Shown here: positions 9,579 through 19,915 of the stretch, in pieces | How the letters are laid out: each line of letters opens with the position of its first letter | Numbering within the stretch: the stretch's first letter is position 1 | The notes under the pieces: generated by a model | Told to the model about the DNA's origin: nothing | Database searches by the model: none | The model's input: the letters and a program-made list of their open reading frames with translations, nothing else | NCBI RefSeq assembly: GCF_002723835.1 | Contig: NZ_BEWG01000020.1 | Span: forward strand, 110,630-168,179 | Direction of reading: 5' to 3' | Source: Mycobacterium sp. shizuoka-1 | Lineage (GTDB): Bacteria > Actinomycetota > Actinomycetes > Mycobacteriales > Mycobacteriaceae | DNA: 57,550 bases | Made by a program: the position numbers and the translations under genes

Positions 9579-9851
9579 ATGGTGGACGAGTCGACGCCGT
9601 GGGGGACCGGGTTGACCGTGGCGGCCTTTGTCGCCGTCGTCACCGGCGCCGCGATCGTCGTGCTCAGCCTCGGCATGATTCGGGTGCATCCGCTGGTCGC
9701 GATCACACTGAATCTGATCGCGGTGGGCGGCTTGGCCCCCACCTTGTGGGGCTGGCGGCGAATCCCGGTGCGACGCTGGTTCGTCCTCGGGGCCGGTCTG
9801 GGAGTCGCCGGCGGCTGGCTGACGCTACTCGCGCTGGTCGCCGCCCACTAG
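9579..9851 (+). CDS. DUF2537 small membrane protein
   Basis: A 90-residue protein with three predicted membrane helices (about 10-32, 38-55, 67-88), matching the family of M. tuberculosis Rv0882. A GAGGAGGG ribosome-binding site lies just before ATG 9579. It follows the methyltransferase by 46 bases and is convergent with sepH. Function unknown. Confidence 0.82.
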   Translation: MVDESTPWGTGLTVAAFVAVVTGAAIVVLSLGMIRVHPLVAITLNLIAVGGLAPTLWGWRRIPVRRWFVLGAGLGVAGGWLTLLALVAAH

Positions 9852-9864
9852 CCGGGCGGCCGGA

Positions 9865-10665
9865 TCAGCGCTCGCCGCTGGAGCGCACGCCCAGCAAGAC
9901 GTCTTCCCAGCCGGGGACGGTGGGCTTGGCCTTGGCGCGCCGGGCCCGCGGGGCGGGCGCCGGAGTCTGAGCAGGGGCCGGGGCGGTGGCCGGTGTCTCG
10001 TCGACCGGGACCGGCGGGGCAGGTGCCTGCTCCTCGAACTCCAACTGCGCGACCGGGGCCACCGGGCGCAGCTGCGGGCGCTCGAATCCCGGATCGATCA
10101 GCTCACTGGCGGCATCGTCGAGGGCGGCGACCGTGCCGCCGTGAGCGCCCGGGCTGAAGCGGAAGTGGGCGACGTTGTCGGACAAGCCGGCCTGCCATGC
10201 CAGCTGCACCACCCAGCGGCCGTCCTCGGCACGCCAGGCATCCCACTCGGTGGCTTCCGGGTTGAGGCCGCGAGCCACCAACGCGGTGGTGACCGCGTCG
10301 AGCAGTGTGGTCACGGCCGGACCATCGGCGAGGACGGGATGCGCCGCGGTGGCGAGCTCGGCCGCCCGGGAGCGTTCCAGTAGCACCGGGTGCGCGAAGC
10401 GCTCGACCTTGCTGACGTCCATGCCGGACGACGCGGCGACTTGTTCGACGGATGCACCCGCACGGATGCGGGCCTGAATATCTCTGGGCCGCAACACGCC
10501 TTTGACCTCTTTGTCCCTCAGGGTCTGGCCCAGCGACCGGTCACCGCGGACGGCGGCGCGCAGTCGGTCGTCGACCTGCAGGGTGAACTTGTCGGCCGGG
10601 TCGGGACCTTCGCAGATGATGTGCCTTCCGTCGACATCGAGTCCGATCACCCTGAGTTCTCGCAT
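9865..10665 (-). CDS. sepH: Cell-division protein SepH (DUF3071)
   Basis: Actinobacterial FtsZ-associated protein that promotes FtsZ filament assembly. The 266-residue sequence has the conserved N-terminal domain starting MRELRVIGLDVDGRHIICEG, a helix-turn-helix-like segment (IRAGASVEQVAASSGMDVSKVERFAHPV, about 70-95), a second globular region, and a Pro/Ala-rich C terminus ending in the conserved VPGWEDVLLGVR motif. A perfect AAGGAGGT ribosome-binding site precedes ATG 10663-10665. It corresponds to Rv0883c; serC lies upstream on the same strand. Confidence 0.93.
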   Translation of the reverse strand: MRELRVIGLDVDGRHIICEGPDPADKFTLQVDDRLRAAVRGDRSLGQTLRDKEVKGVLRPRDIQARIRAGASVEQVAASSGMDVSKVERFAHPVLLERSRAAELATAAHPVLADGPAVTTLLDAVTTALVARGLNPEATEWDAWRAEDGRWVVQLAWQAGLSDNVAHFRFSPGAHGGTVAALDDAASELIDPGFERPQLRPVAPVAQLEFEEQAPAPPVPVDETPATAPAPAQTPAPAPRARRAKAKPTVPGWEDVLLGVRSSGER

Positions 10666-10732
10666 GTCGACCTCCTTCGTCGGGAATTTAACCCAGCCGG
10701 CGGAATATAACGGTTAGGACACGCCGGGAGGT

Positions 10733-11851
<1,119 letters not shown>

Positions 11852-12003
11852 TCAAGCCTAGGAGCCGGCGCTGTTGCCGCCGAAACGCAGGGGTGGCCCG
11901 AGGTGTTCAGCAAACCGAAAAACGGGTATGGACAGTTATGCGATACCTGCGGTACCGTTTGGACAACACCCGCCCCAATGTAAACCTCTCTGAGGAGGCT
12001 GTC

Positions 12004-13020
12004 ATGGCGAGAACCCGGATGATCAGGCGCTGGCGTCGGAACATGGACGTCACCGACGACACCGCCTATGTCGAGAAGCTCATGACGCTGTCCGAAGGGT
12101 CGGTGCGCAGGAACTTCAATCCCTACACCGACATCGACTGGGACTCGCCCGAGTTCGCTGTGGTCCCAGACGACGAGCGCTGGATTCTGCCGGCCACCGA
12201 CCCGATCGGCCAGCACCCCTGGTATCAGGCACAGTCCCGGCAGCGGCAGATCGAGATCGGCATGTGGCGTCAGTCCAACGTCGCCAAGGTCGGCCTGCAC
12301 TTCGAGTCGATCCTCATCCGCGGACTGATGGAGTACGCGTTCTGGACGCCCAACGGCTCGCCGGAATACCGCTACTGCCTGCACGAGGCCGTCGAAGAGT
12401 GCAACCACACCATGATGTTTCAGGAGATGGTGAACCACATCGGCGCCGATGTGCCGGGCATGCCGCGGCTGCTGAAGTGGGTTCAGCCGGCGATCCCACT
12501 GGTGGCCGGTCCGCTGCCGATCCCGTTCTGGTTCGGCATCCTCGCCGGCGAGGAGCCCATCGACCACACCCAGAAGAACGTTCTGCGTGAAGGCAAGACG
12601 CTGCACCCGATCATGGAGCGCGTCATGGCGATCCACGTCGCCGAGGAAGCACGCCACATCTCGTTTGCCCACGAGTACCTGCGCAAGCGGGTCCCGCACC
12701 TGCCGCGGCGTAAGCGGTTCTGGCTGTCGCTGTTCGTGCCGGTGGTGATGCGGGTGCTGTGTTCGGCGATCATCGTGCCGCCGAAGGCGTTCTGGACGGA
12801 ATTCGACATCCCGCGCTCGGTGCGCAAGGAGATCTTCTTCGCCTCGCCACAGTCGCGGCAGATGTTGCGCGACATGTTCGGTGACGTCCGGATGCTGTGC
12901 CAGGACACCGGTCTGATGAACCCGCTGGCAAAGCGGATCTGGCGGCTCTGCAAGATCGACGGTCCGCCGAGCCGTTACCGCAGCGAGCCTGCCCGCCAGC
13001 ACGTGGTCGCCGTCGCGTAA
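12004..13020 (+). CDS. AurF-like diiron protein (Rv0885 family)
   Basis: A 338-residue ferritin-fold protein of the AurF (p-aminobenzoate N-oxygenase) type. Candidate iron ligands fall in order: Glu101 (HFESIL), Glu132 and His135 (EECNHTMMF), Glu183 (AGEEP), His211, Glu215 and His218 (IHVAEEARHISF). That is the seven-ligand pattern expected of AurF-type diiron sites. A GGAGG site precedes ATG 12004. The FprB ferredoxin reductase gene follows 18 bases downstream, a plausible electron donor. The natural substrate is unknown. Confidence 0.85.
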   Translation: MARTRMIRRWRRNMDVTDDTAYVEKLMTLSEGSVRRNFNPYTDIDWDSPEFAVVPDDERWILPATDPIGQHPWYQAQSRQRQIEIGMWRQSNVAKVGLHFESILIRGLMEYAFWTPNGSPEYRYCLHEAVEECNHTMMFQEMVNHIGADVPGMPRLLKWVQPAIPLVAGPLPIPFWFGILAGEEPIDHTQKNVLREGKTLHPIMERVMAIHVAEEARHISFAHEYLRKRVPHLPRRKRFWLSLFVPVVMRVLCSAIIVPPKAFWTEFDIPRSVRKEIFFASPQSRQMLRDMFGDVRMLCQDTGLMNPLAKRIWRLCKIDGPPSRYRSEPARQHVVAVA

Positions 13021-13038
13021 ACCGAAGGACTCACGCCT

Positions 13039-14730
13039 GTGCCCCATGTGATCACCCAGTCGTGCTGCAGCGACGGGTCCTGCGTCTACGCCTGCCCGGT
13101 GAACTGCATCCATCCCAGCCCCGACGAGCCGGGCTTCGCGACCGCCGAGATGCTCCACATCGACCCGGTGGCCTGTGTGGACTGCGGGGCGTGTGTGAGC
13201 GCCTGTCCGGTCGATGCCATCGCACCGGACACCGGGCTGACCACGGCGCAGCTGCCGTTCGTCGCGCTCAACGCCGGGTACTACCCGCAGCGCCCGGCTG
13301 GGGAGAAGCTGCCGCCGACCTCCAAGCTCGCTCCGGTGCTTCCCGCGCCCGAGGTACGCCGCGGCGGCACCGATCTCACCGTCGCGGTGGTCGGCTCGGG
13401 GCCGGCGGGGATGTATGCCGCCGACGAGCTGCTCACCCAGAAGGGGGTGCGGGTCAACGTCTTCGACAAGCTGCCCACGCCCTACGGCCTGGCTCGGGCC
13501 GGCGTCGCGCCCGATCATCAGAACACCAAAGGGGTGACCCGGCTGTTCGATCGGATCAGCAGCCAGCGCGGATTCACTTTCTATCTCAATGTTGAAGTAG
13601 GCCAACATATTTCGCACGCCGAACTGCTGAATTACCACCATGCGGTGCTCTATGCCGTGGGTGCGCCGAACGACCGCAGGCTCGACATCCCCGGCATGGA
13701 GCTGCCCGGCACGCAGACGGCCACCGAGACGGTGGCCTGGATCAATGGTCATCCGGACTTCGCCGGGCTCGACGTCGATCTGGGACACGAGCGGGTCGTG
13801 GTGATCGGCAACGGCAACGTGGCGCTCGACGTGGCGCGGATCCTCACCGCGGATCCCGATGCTCTCGGGCGCACCGACATCTCCGATATCGCGCTGCGGG
13901 CGCTGCGTGGCTCGGCTGTGCGCGAGGTCGTCGTGGCGGCGCGCCGCGGGCCGGCCGACTCGGCGTTCACACTGCCCGAGTTGATCGGGCTGACGTCGAC
14001 GGCCGACGTCGTGCTCGGTCCCGACGACCACGATCTGGTCAAGCAGGATCTGACCACCGCCACCGACCCCGCCACGATCGCCAAACTCGAGATCCTGGCC
14101 GCGCTGCCGGTGGCCGCCGAGGACGAAGACTCCAGGCGCCGGCGGATCCGGTTGGCCTATCGCCTGACACCACATCGTGTGCTGGGTGCCGACCGGGTCA
14201 GCGCGGTGGAGTTCCAACGCACCGGCACCGAGGACGCCGAGCGCATCTCGGCGGGCCTGGTGCTGACCTCGATCGGCTACCGCGGCGCGCCGATCCCCGG
14301 CCTGCCGTTCGACGAGGCGGCCGCGGTCGTCCCCAACCGGGATGGTCGGGTGATCGATCCCGTCTCCGGCGAGCCCGTCACCGGTGCCTACGTCGCGGGA
14401 TGGATCAAGCGCGGACCGACCGGTTTCATCGGCACCAACAAGTCCTGTTCGATGCAGACGGTGTCGACCTTGGTCGACGACTTCAACGCGGGTCTGCTCA
14501 CCGATCCGACCGCGCGACCGGCGTTGCTGGACAAGCTGATCCGCTCACGCCAACCGAACGTCGTCGATGCGTCGGGGTGGCGGGCCATCGACGGGGCCGA
14601 GACCGCCCGCGGCGAGAAGGAGGGCCGGCCGCGGGTGAAATACACCGACCCGGCCGCGATGGTCGCGGTGGCTGCCCGGGCGCCGGAGCCGCCGCTGGCC
14701 AGGCGGCTGCTCGCCGCGCTGATGCGCTGA
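13039..14730 (+). CDS. fprB: Ferredoxin/ferredoxin-NADP reductase FprB
   Basis: Two-domain redox protein of 563 residues. The N-terminal 7Fe/8Fe-type ferredoxin has two cysteine sets (CCSDGSCVYAC around 9-19 and CVDCGACVSAC around 46-56). The adrenodoxin-reductase-like part has an FAD motif VVGSGPAGMYAA, the PYGLARAGVAPDH segment, an NADP motif GNGNVALDVARIL, and GWIKRGPTGFIGTNK. It passes electrons between NADPH and ferredoxin-linked oxygenases. Start GTG 13039. Tight linkage to the diiron protein upstream suggests they work together. Confidence 0.94.
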   Translation: MPHVITQSCCSDGSCVYACPVNCIHPSPDEPGFATAEMLHIDPVACVDCGACVSACPVDAIAPDTGLTTAQLPFVALNAGYYPQRPAGEKLPPTSKLAPVLPAPEVRRGGTDLTVAVVGSGPAGMYAADELLTQKGVRVNVFDKLPTPYGLARAGVAPDHQNTKGVTRLFDRISSQRGFTFYLNVEVGQHISHAELLNYHHAVLYAVGAPNDRRLDIPGMELPGTQTATETVAWINGHPDFAGLDVDLGHERVVVIGNGNVALDVARILTADPDALGRTDISDIALRALRGSAVREVVVAARRGPADSAFTLPELIGLTSTADVVLGPDDHDLVKQDLTTATDPATIAKLEILAALPVAAEDEDSRRRRIRLAYRLTPHRVLGADRVSAVEFQRTGTEDAERISAGLVLTSIGYRGAPIPGLPFDEAAAVVPNRDGRVIDPVSGEPVTGAYVAGWIKRGPTGFIGTNKSCSMQTVSTLVDDFNAGLLTDPTARPALLDKLIRSRQPNVVDASGWRAIDGAETARGEKEGRPRVKYTDPAAMVAVAARAPEPPLARRLLAALMR

Positions 14731-14753
14731 CCCGGCGCTCGGCCGGTCGCGGC

Positions 14754-15203
14754 TCAGCCCTGGCTCATCGCCTGCTGGATCTCGTCGTAGCTGACTTCGC
14801 GCACCGGCTGGCCCAGCGACCACTGGTGTCCGAACGGATCGCGCACCATCCCGTACCGATCGCCCCAGAATTGGTCGTCGAGCGGCATCACCACGGTGGC
14901 GCCCGCGTCGACCGCCCGCGCGAACTTCTCGTCGACGTCGGTGACGGTGAGGTGGATGGTGACCGGCGTCCCGCCCAGCGCCGGCGGGGTCATCGACTTG
15001 CCGTCCGACATCTCGGGGAAGTCGTCGTTGAGCATGACCATCGCGCCGTTGATCAGCACGGCGGCGTGGATCAGCTTGCCGTCGGGGCGGGGCACGCGGC
15101 CGATCTCCTGCGCGCCGAACGCCTTGACGTAGAAGTCGATCGCCGCGGGCGCGTCGTCGACGACCAGGTGCGGGGATAGTGCGGGTTGAATCTCGATCGC
15201 CAT
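14754..15203 (-). CDS. VOC superfamily (glyoxalase/PhnB-like) protein
   Basis: A 149-residue vicinal-oxygen-chelate fold protein beginning MAIEIQPALSPHLVVDDAPAAIDFY, with two beta-alpha-beta-beta-beta halves and the ending DRYGMVRDPFGHQWSLGQ typical of PhnB-like members. Possible metal or substrate residues are His12, Glu and His in the second half, but the activity cannot be assigned. It corresponds to M. tuberculosis Rv0887c. A short GTCAGTTCTGAC dyad (15215-15226) lies just upstream. Confidence 0.85.
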   Translation of the reverse strand: MAIEIQPALSPHLVVDDAPAAIDFYVKAFGAQEIGRVPRPDGKLIHAAVLINGAMVMLNDDFPEMSDGKSMTPPALGGTPVTIHLTVTDVDEKFARAVDAGATVVMPLDDQFWGDRYGMVRDPFGHQWSLGQPVREVSYDEIQQAMSQG

Positions 15204-15350
15204 AACAGCCTCCTGTCAGTTCTGACGGCCGACCGGCCGCCCCCGGTGTAGACGGCGCGGGTGGGCGAAACTCATCGCCCACGCCTCAGGGAACCACCGG
15301 GGACCGACAAAAGATGGAGTACGTTCGGGCTGACACAGGGGAGGACAACG

Positions 15351-16688
15351 ATGACCACCACGACAGTCCCGCGGTCGAGCGCCGCCGAAACCCGGCGGGC
15401 CATTTGGAACACGATCCGAGGGTCCTCCGGAAACCTGGTCGAGTGGTACGACGTCTACGTCTACACCGTCTTCGCAACGTATTTCGAGGGCCAGTTCTTC
15501 GACGAGTCGGAGAAGAACTCGACGGTCTACGTGTATGCGATATTCGCGATCACCTTCGTGATGCGCCCGGTCGGGTCATGGTTCTTCGGGCGCTTCGCCG
15601 ACCGGCACGGCCGACGTGCGGCGCTGACGGTGAGCGTGTCGTTGATGGCGCTGTGTTCCTTGATGATTGCGCTGGTGCCGTCGCAGGCGGTGATCGGAAT
15701 GGCGGCGCCGATCATCCTCGTCGTCGCCCGGCTGGTGCAGGGCTTCGCAACCGGCGGAGAGTACGGCACGTCGGCGACCTACATGTCGGAGGCCGCGACG
15801 CGGGAGCGGCGCGGGTTCTTCTCGTCGTTCCAGTACGTGACGCTGATCGGCGGGCACGTGCTGGCGCAGTTCACCCTGCTGATCCTGCAGTCGTTCCTCA
15901 GCGACGCTCAGTTGCGCGAGTTCGGTTGGCGCATCGCATTCGCCGTCGGTGGCGTCGCGGCCGTGGTGGTGTTCTGGTTGCGACGCACGATGGACGAGTC
16001 GCTGTCCGAGGATGTCATCGAGGCGGCCAAGACGGGGCAGGACACCGGTGCGGGGTCCATGCGGACGTTGTTGACGCAGTACTGGCGGCCGCTGCTGCTG
16101 TGCTTCCTCATCACGCTTGGCGGCACGGTGGCGTTCTACACCTACAGCGTCAATGCGCCGGCGATCGTCAAGACCGCGTTCAAGGGCGAGGGCATGACGG
16201 CGACATGGGTGAACCTGACCGGGCTGATCTTCCTAATGGTGCTTCAGCCGGTGGGCGGGATCATCAGCGACCGGATCGGTCGCAAGCCGATGTTGGTGTT
16301 CTTCGGTGTCGGCGGCCTGTTCTACACCTATGTTCTCATCACGTTCCTGCCCCAAACCCGCTCGCCGCTGGCGTCTTTCGCGCTGGTCGCGGTCGGTTAT
16401 GTGATCCTGACGGGGTACACCTCGATCAACGCGCTGGTGAAGTCGGAACTGTTCCCGGCGCAGGTTCGCGCACTCGGTGTAGGGGTCGGCTATGCGCTCG
16501 CCAACTCCATCTTCGGCGGGACGGCGCCGCTGATCTACCAGGCGGCCAAGGAGCATGGTCAGGTGCCGCTGTTCATCGGCTACGTGACCGTCTGCATCGC
16601 GGTGTCGCTGGTGGTCTACGTGTTCTTCCTGCACAACAAGGCCGACACCTATCTGGATCGGGAACGAGGTTCGGCGTTTCGGGCCTGA
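15351..16688 (+). CDS. MFS transporter, metabolite:H+ symporter (MHS) family
   Basis: A 445-residue, 12-helix carrier of the KgtP/ProP/ShiA type. Signatures include GNLVEWYDVYVYTVFA in helix 1, GRFADRHGRRAAL in loop 2-3, RLVQGFATGGEYGTSATYMSEAA in helix 4, and DRIGRKPML in loop 8-9. The family imports organic acids, proline, betaine or related solutes by proton symport; the substrate here is not readable. An AGGGGAGGA ribosome-binding site precedes ATG 15351. It is convergent with citA (6-base gap), which could hint at a di- or tricarboxylate, but this is inference. Confidence 0.87.
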   Translation: MTTTTVPRSSAAETRRAIWNTIRGSSGNLVEWYDVYVYTVFATYFEGQFFDESEKNSTVYVYAIFAITFVMRPVGSWFFGRFADRHGRRAALTVSVSLMALCSLMIALVPSQAVIGMAAPIILVVARLVQGFATGGEYGTSATYMSEAATRERRGFFSSFQYVTLIGGHVLAQFTLLILQSFLSDAQLREFGWRIAFAVGGVAAVVVFWLRRTMDESLSEDVIEAAKTGQDTGAGSMRTLLTQYWRPLLLCFLITLGGTVAFYTYSVNAPAIVKTAFKGEGMTATWVNLTGLIFLMVLQPVGGIISDRIGRKPMLVFFGVGGLFYTYVLITFLPQTRSPLASFALVAVGYVILTGYTSINALVKSELFPAQVRALGVGVGYALANSIFGGTAPLIYQAAKEHGQVPLFIGYVTVCIAVSLVVYVFFLHNKADTYLDRERGSAFRA

Positions 16689-16694
16689 GCAGCC

Positions 16695-17819
16695 TCAGCC
16701 GGGCTTGTGGGCGATCTCGCTCCAGCCCTCCACCGCTTCCGGGGAGCGGGGCGCCGGCCCGACGTAGATCGCCGAGGGCCGCACCAGCTTGCCGAGCTGC
16801 TTCTGCTCGAGGATGTGGGCACACCACCCGGCGGTGCGGCCGCAGGTGAACATCGCCGGCATCATCTTCGCCGGCACCTGGGCGAAGTCGAGGATCACCG
16901 CGGCCCAGAACTCGACGTTGGTTTCGATGGCCCGGTCGGGGCGGCGTTCGCGAAGTTCGGCCAGGGCGGCCTGCTCGAGGGCGACGGCCAGCTCGTAGCG
17001 CGGCGCCGCGAGCCGCTTGGCGGTGGCCCGCAGCACCCGGGCGCGCGGGTCCTCGGCGCGGTAGACCCGGTGTCCGAAGCCCATCAGCTTTTCGTTGCGG
17101 TCGAGAATGCCTTTGACCACCGCGCGGGCGTCCCCGTGGCGTTCGACCTCTTCGAGCATCGGTAGCACCCGGGCCGGCGCCCCGCCGTGCAGCGGGCCGC
17201 TCATCGCGCCGATCGCGCCGGACAGTGCTGCGGCGACGTCGGCGCCGGTCGAGGCGATCACCCGGGCGGTGAACGTCGAGGCGTTCATGCCGTGCTCGGC
17301 GGCCGACACCCAGTAGGCGTCGATCGCCTCGACGTGCCGCGGATCCGGCTCGCCCTGCCAGCGGGTCATGAAACGTTCTGTGACGGTGGAACATTCGTCG
17401 ATCACACGCTGGGGCACGGCGGGCCGGTAGATGCCTCGTGCCGACTGGGCGACGTACGACAACGCCATCACCGACGCGCGGGCGAGGTGATCGCGGGCGG
17501 TCTCGCCGTCGATGTCCAGCAGCGGGGCGTAGCCCCAGATCGGCGCCAGCATCGCCAGCCCGGCCTGCACGTCGACCCGCACATCGCCGGTGTGGATCGG
17601 TAGCGGGAAGGGTTCGGCGGGCGGCAGCCCGTCGCCGAACCGGCCGTCGACCAGCAGGGCCCAGACGTCGCCGAAGGTGACCCGCTTGCCGACCAGATCC
17701 TCGATGTCGACGCCGCGATAGCGCAGCGCACCGCCGTCTTTGTCAGGCTCGGCGATCTCGGTGGTGAAGGCCACCACCCCTTCCAGGCCGGGCACGAAAT
17801 CGTCGGGTACCACAGTCAT
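16695..17819 (-). CDS. citA: Citrate synthase 2 (CitA-type)
   Basis: A 374-residue citrate synthase family enzyme condensing acetyl-CoA (or propionyl-CoA) with oxaloacetate. Conserved parts are the histidine regions SGPLHGGAPARVL and [20 protein letters not shown], and the C-terminal segment FTCGRTAGWCAHILEQ. It corresponds to Rv0889c. The start ATG 17817-17819 gives MTVVPDDFVPGLEGVVAF. A second, larger paralogue (gltA2) lies 3.5 kb away. This group has been annotated both as a minor citrate synthase and as a methylcitrate synthase; the sequence alone does not settle which. Confidence 0.92.
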   Translation of the reverse strand: MTVVPDDFVPGLEGVVAFTTEIAEPDKDGGALRYRGVDIEDLVGKRVTFGDVWALLVDGRFGDGLPPAEPFPLPIHTGDVRVDVQAGLAMLAPIWGYAPLLDIDGETARDHLARASVMALSYVAQSARGIYRPAVPQRVIDECSTVTERFMTRWQGEPDPRHVEAIDAYWVSAAEHGMNASTFTARVIASTGADVAAALSGAIGAMSGPLHGGAPARVLPMLEEVERHGDARAVVKGILDRNEKLMGFGHRVYRAEDPRARVLRATAKRLAAPRYELAVALEQAALAELRERRPDRAIETNVEFWAAVILDFAQVPAKMMPAMFTCGRTAGWCAHILEQKQLGKLVRPSAIYVGPAPRSPEAVEGWSEIAHKPG

Positions 17820-17903
17820 GGTCTGGATTGTCCCACTCGGCGATCCGGCGGCCGCTACCGGTCGGTAACCCCGGTCCGGGCGGGCGCGGCGTACCGTTAG
17901 CCC

Positions 17904-18605
17904 GTGGAGTTTCCCGATGGCGATCGCCTTGCGGCGATGCGAGTCGAGTACGGCTCGGTGGAAAAGGACGGCAGCAGCGACCTCGACGCCGACTGGCTCG
18001 CCGACGGCTGGCTTGCCTTGCTGCACAGGTGGATCGCCGATGCGGAAGCTGCCGGGGTCGCCGAACCCAACGCCATGGTGCTGGCCACCATCGGCATTGG
18101 AACAGATGCGGGAAGACCGGTCAGCCGGACGGTGTTGTGCAAAAGCGTGGACGCGACCGGAATCACCTTCTACACCAACTACGACTCCGCCAAGGGCGCC
18201 GAACTCGCCGTGACGCCGTACGCCGCGGTCACCTTCCCCTGGTATGCGCTGGGCCGGCAGGTACACATCCGGGGCTCGGTGACCAAGGTCACCGAGCAGG
18301 AGACCGCCGAGTACTGGTCGCTGCGTCCACGTGGGTCGCAACTGGGCGCCTGGGCGTCGGCACAGTCCCGTCCGATCTCTTCGCGCGCCGAGCTGCTCGC
18401 ACAGCTCGCCGAGGTCACCGAGCGGTTCGCCGGTGACGAGCAGGTCCCGGTGCCCCCGCACTGGGGCGGTTACCGGATCGCCCCCGAGGTGATCGAGTTC
18501 TGGCAGGGCCGGGAGAACCGGATCCACAACAGGATTCGGGTGACCACCGGAGCCGCTGGGCCGACGTCAGGACCGGGCGACCGCATCGAGCGACTGCAGC
18601 CCTAA
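17904..18605 (+). CDS. pdxH: Pyridoxine/pyridoxamine 5'-phosphate oxidase
   Basis: FMN enzyme making pyridoxal 5'-phosphate from PNP/PMP. The 233 residues carry the family pattern: [10 protein letters not shown]...[29 protein letters not shown] for FMN binding, [12 protein letters not shown], and a C-terminal [13 protein letters not shown]. Start GTG 17904. A TACCGT -10 at 17892-17897 with a 6-base gap suggests a leaderless transcript. It is followed after 2 bases by an MFS gene. Confidence 0.93.
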   Translation: MEFPDGDRLAAMRVEYGSVEKDGSSDLDADWLADGWLALLHRWIADAEAAGVAEPNAMVLATIGIGTDAGRPVSRTVLCKSVDATGITFYTNYDSAKGAELAVTPYAAVTFPWYALGRQVHIRGSVTKVTEQETAEYWSLRPRGSQLGAWASAQSRPISSRAELLAQLAEVTERFAGDEQVPVPPHWGGYRIAPEVIEFWQGRENRIHNRIRVTTGAAGPTSGPGDRIERLQP

Positions 18606-18607
18606 CG

Positions 18608-19888
18608 GTGGCGCGGCTTTTCGCCGACACCACGCCCCTGCGCACGCCGGATTTCCGGCGGCTGTGGGTGGCCGGCATCGTCACGGTCATCGGTGCCAAC
18701 CTCACCATCTTCGCGGTGCCGGTGCAGTTGTACGCACTGACCCAGAACTCGGCGTATGTGGGTCTGGCGGGGGTGTTCGCGCTGGTGCCGCTGATCGTGT
18801 TCGGGTTGTTGGGCGGGGCCTGGGCCGACGCCATGGACCGGCGACTGCTGCTGATCATCACGTCCTGCGGGCTGGCGGTGTCCTCGGTGCTGCTGTGGCT
18901 GCAGGCGGCGATGACGCTGAACAACGTGTGGGTGGTGCTGGTCCTCCTCGGCGTCCAGCAGGCCTTCTACGCGATCAACTCGCCGACCCTGAGTGCGGCC
19001 ATCCCGCGGATGCTGCCGATCGACCAACTGCCCGCCGCGAACTCGCTGAACATGACCGTGCAGCAGTTTGGCGCCATCGTGGGCCCGCTGCTGGCCGGCC
19101 TGATGCTGCACTGGGTGGACCTGTCGACGCTCTATCTGATCGACGCCGTCACCTGTGTGCTGCCGATCTGGGCGACGCTGCGCATCGCCGCCATTCCGGC
19201 GCTCGAGTCGGCGGTCGTCGACGGGGTGTCCCGCTGGGGGATCGGCGCGGTGCTGGAGGGCTTCCGTTACCTCGCAGGCAACAAGGTCGTGCTGATGTCG
19301 TTCGTGGTCGACCTGATCGCGATGATCTGCGGCATGCCGCGGGCGCTGTTCCCCGAGATGGCGCACGAGAGTTTCGGCGGCCCGGTCACCGGCGGCACCA
19401 CGATGGCGTTGCTGGCGGCGGCGATGTCGTTCGGCGCCGTCGCAGGTGGGGTGTTCTCCGGCTGGTTTCCCCGGGTGCGCCGCCAGGGCCTGGCCGTCGT
19501 CGCCGCGATCGTGGTGTGGGGAGCGGCGATGATCGGCTTCGGGGTGGCAGGTGGGATGGCCGGCGGCCGAGCCGGGACAGCGTTGTGGATTGCGTTGGCG
19601 TTCTTGGCCGTTGGCGGTGCCGCCGACATGGTCTCGGCGGCGTTCCGGTCGACGATTCTGCAGGAGGCGGCCTCCGACGAACTGCGCGGACGGATGCAGG
19701 GCGTCTTCCTCGTCGTCGTCGCCGGTGGCCCCCGGCTGGCCGATGCGGTGCACGGCGTCGCCGCCGCGGCAGTCGGCACCACGATCGCCGCCACGGGCGG
19801 GGGAGTACTGGTGGTCCTCGGGGTGTTGGCAGCGGCCGCGGCGGTCCCGGCATTCGTGCGGTATCGGGTGCAGCGGGTCAATCCTTGA
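18608..19888 (+). CDS. MFS exporter (EntS/MFS_3-like)
   Basis: A 426-residue, 12-helix transporter starting TPDFRRLWVAGIVTVIGANLTIFAVPVQLYALT, the N terminus typical of the enterobactin-exporter-like MFS_3 group, with the loop GAWADAMDRRLLLI. Cargo unknown. GTG 18608 lies 2 bases after the pdxH stop, so they are likely co-transcribed. Confidence 0.84.
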   Translation: MARLFADTTPLRTPDFRRLWVAGIVTVIGANLTIFAVPVQLYALTQNSAYVGLAGVFALVPLIVFGLLGGAWADAMDRRLLLIITSCGLAVSSVLLWLQAAMTLNNVWVVLVLLGVQQAFYAINSPTLSAAIPRMLPIDQLPAANSLNMTVQQFGAIVGPLLAGLMLHWVDLSTLYLIDAVTCVLPIWATLRIAAIPALESAVVDGVSRWGIGAVLEGFRYLAGNKVVLMSFVVDLIAMICGMPRALFPEMAHESFGGPVTGGTTMALLAAAMSFGAVAGGVFSGWFPRVRRQGLAVVAAIVVWGAAMIGFGVAGGMAGGRAGTALWIALAFLAVGGAADMVSAAFRSTILQEAASDELRGRMQGVFLVVVAGGPRLADAVHGVAAAAVGTTIAATGGGVLVVLGVLAAAAAVPAFVRYRVQRVNP

Positions 19889-19915
19889 TCGGTGGGCTCC
19901 GACTACGATTGCCCC

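Noticed and set aside
15215..15226. GTCAGTTCTGAC dyad upstream of the VOC gene
   Set aside because: Only 5-bp arms and no linked regulator; expected by chance in this length.
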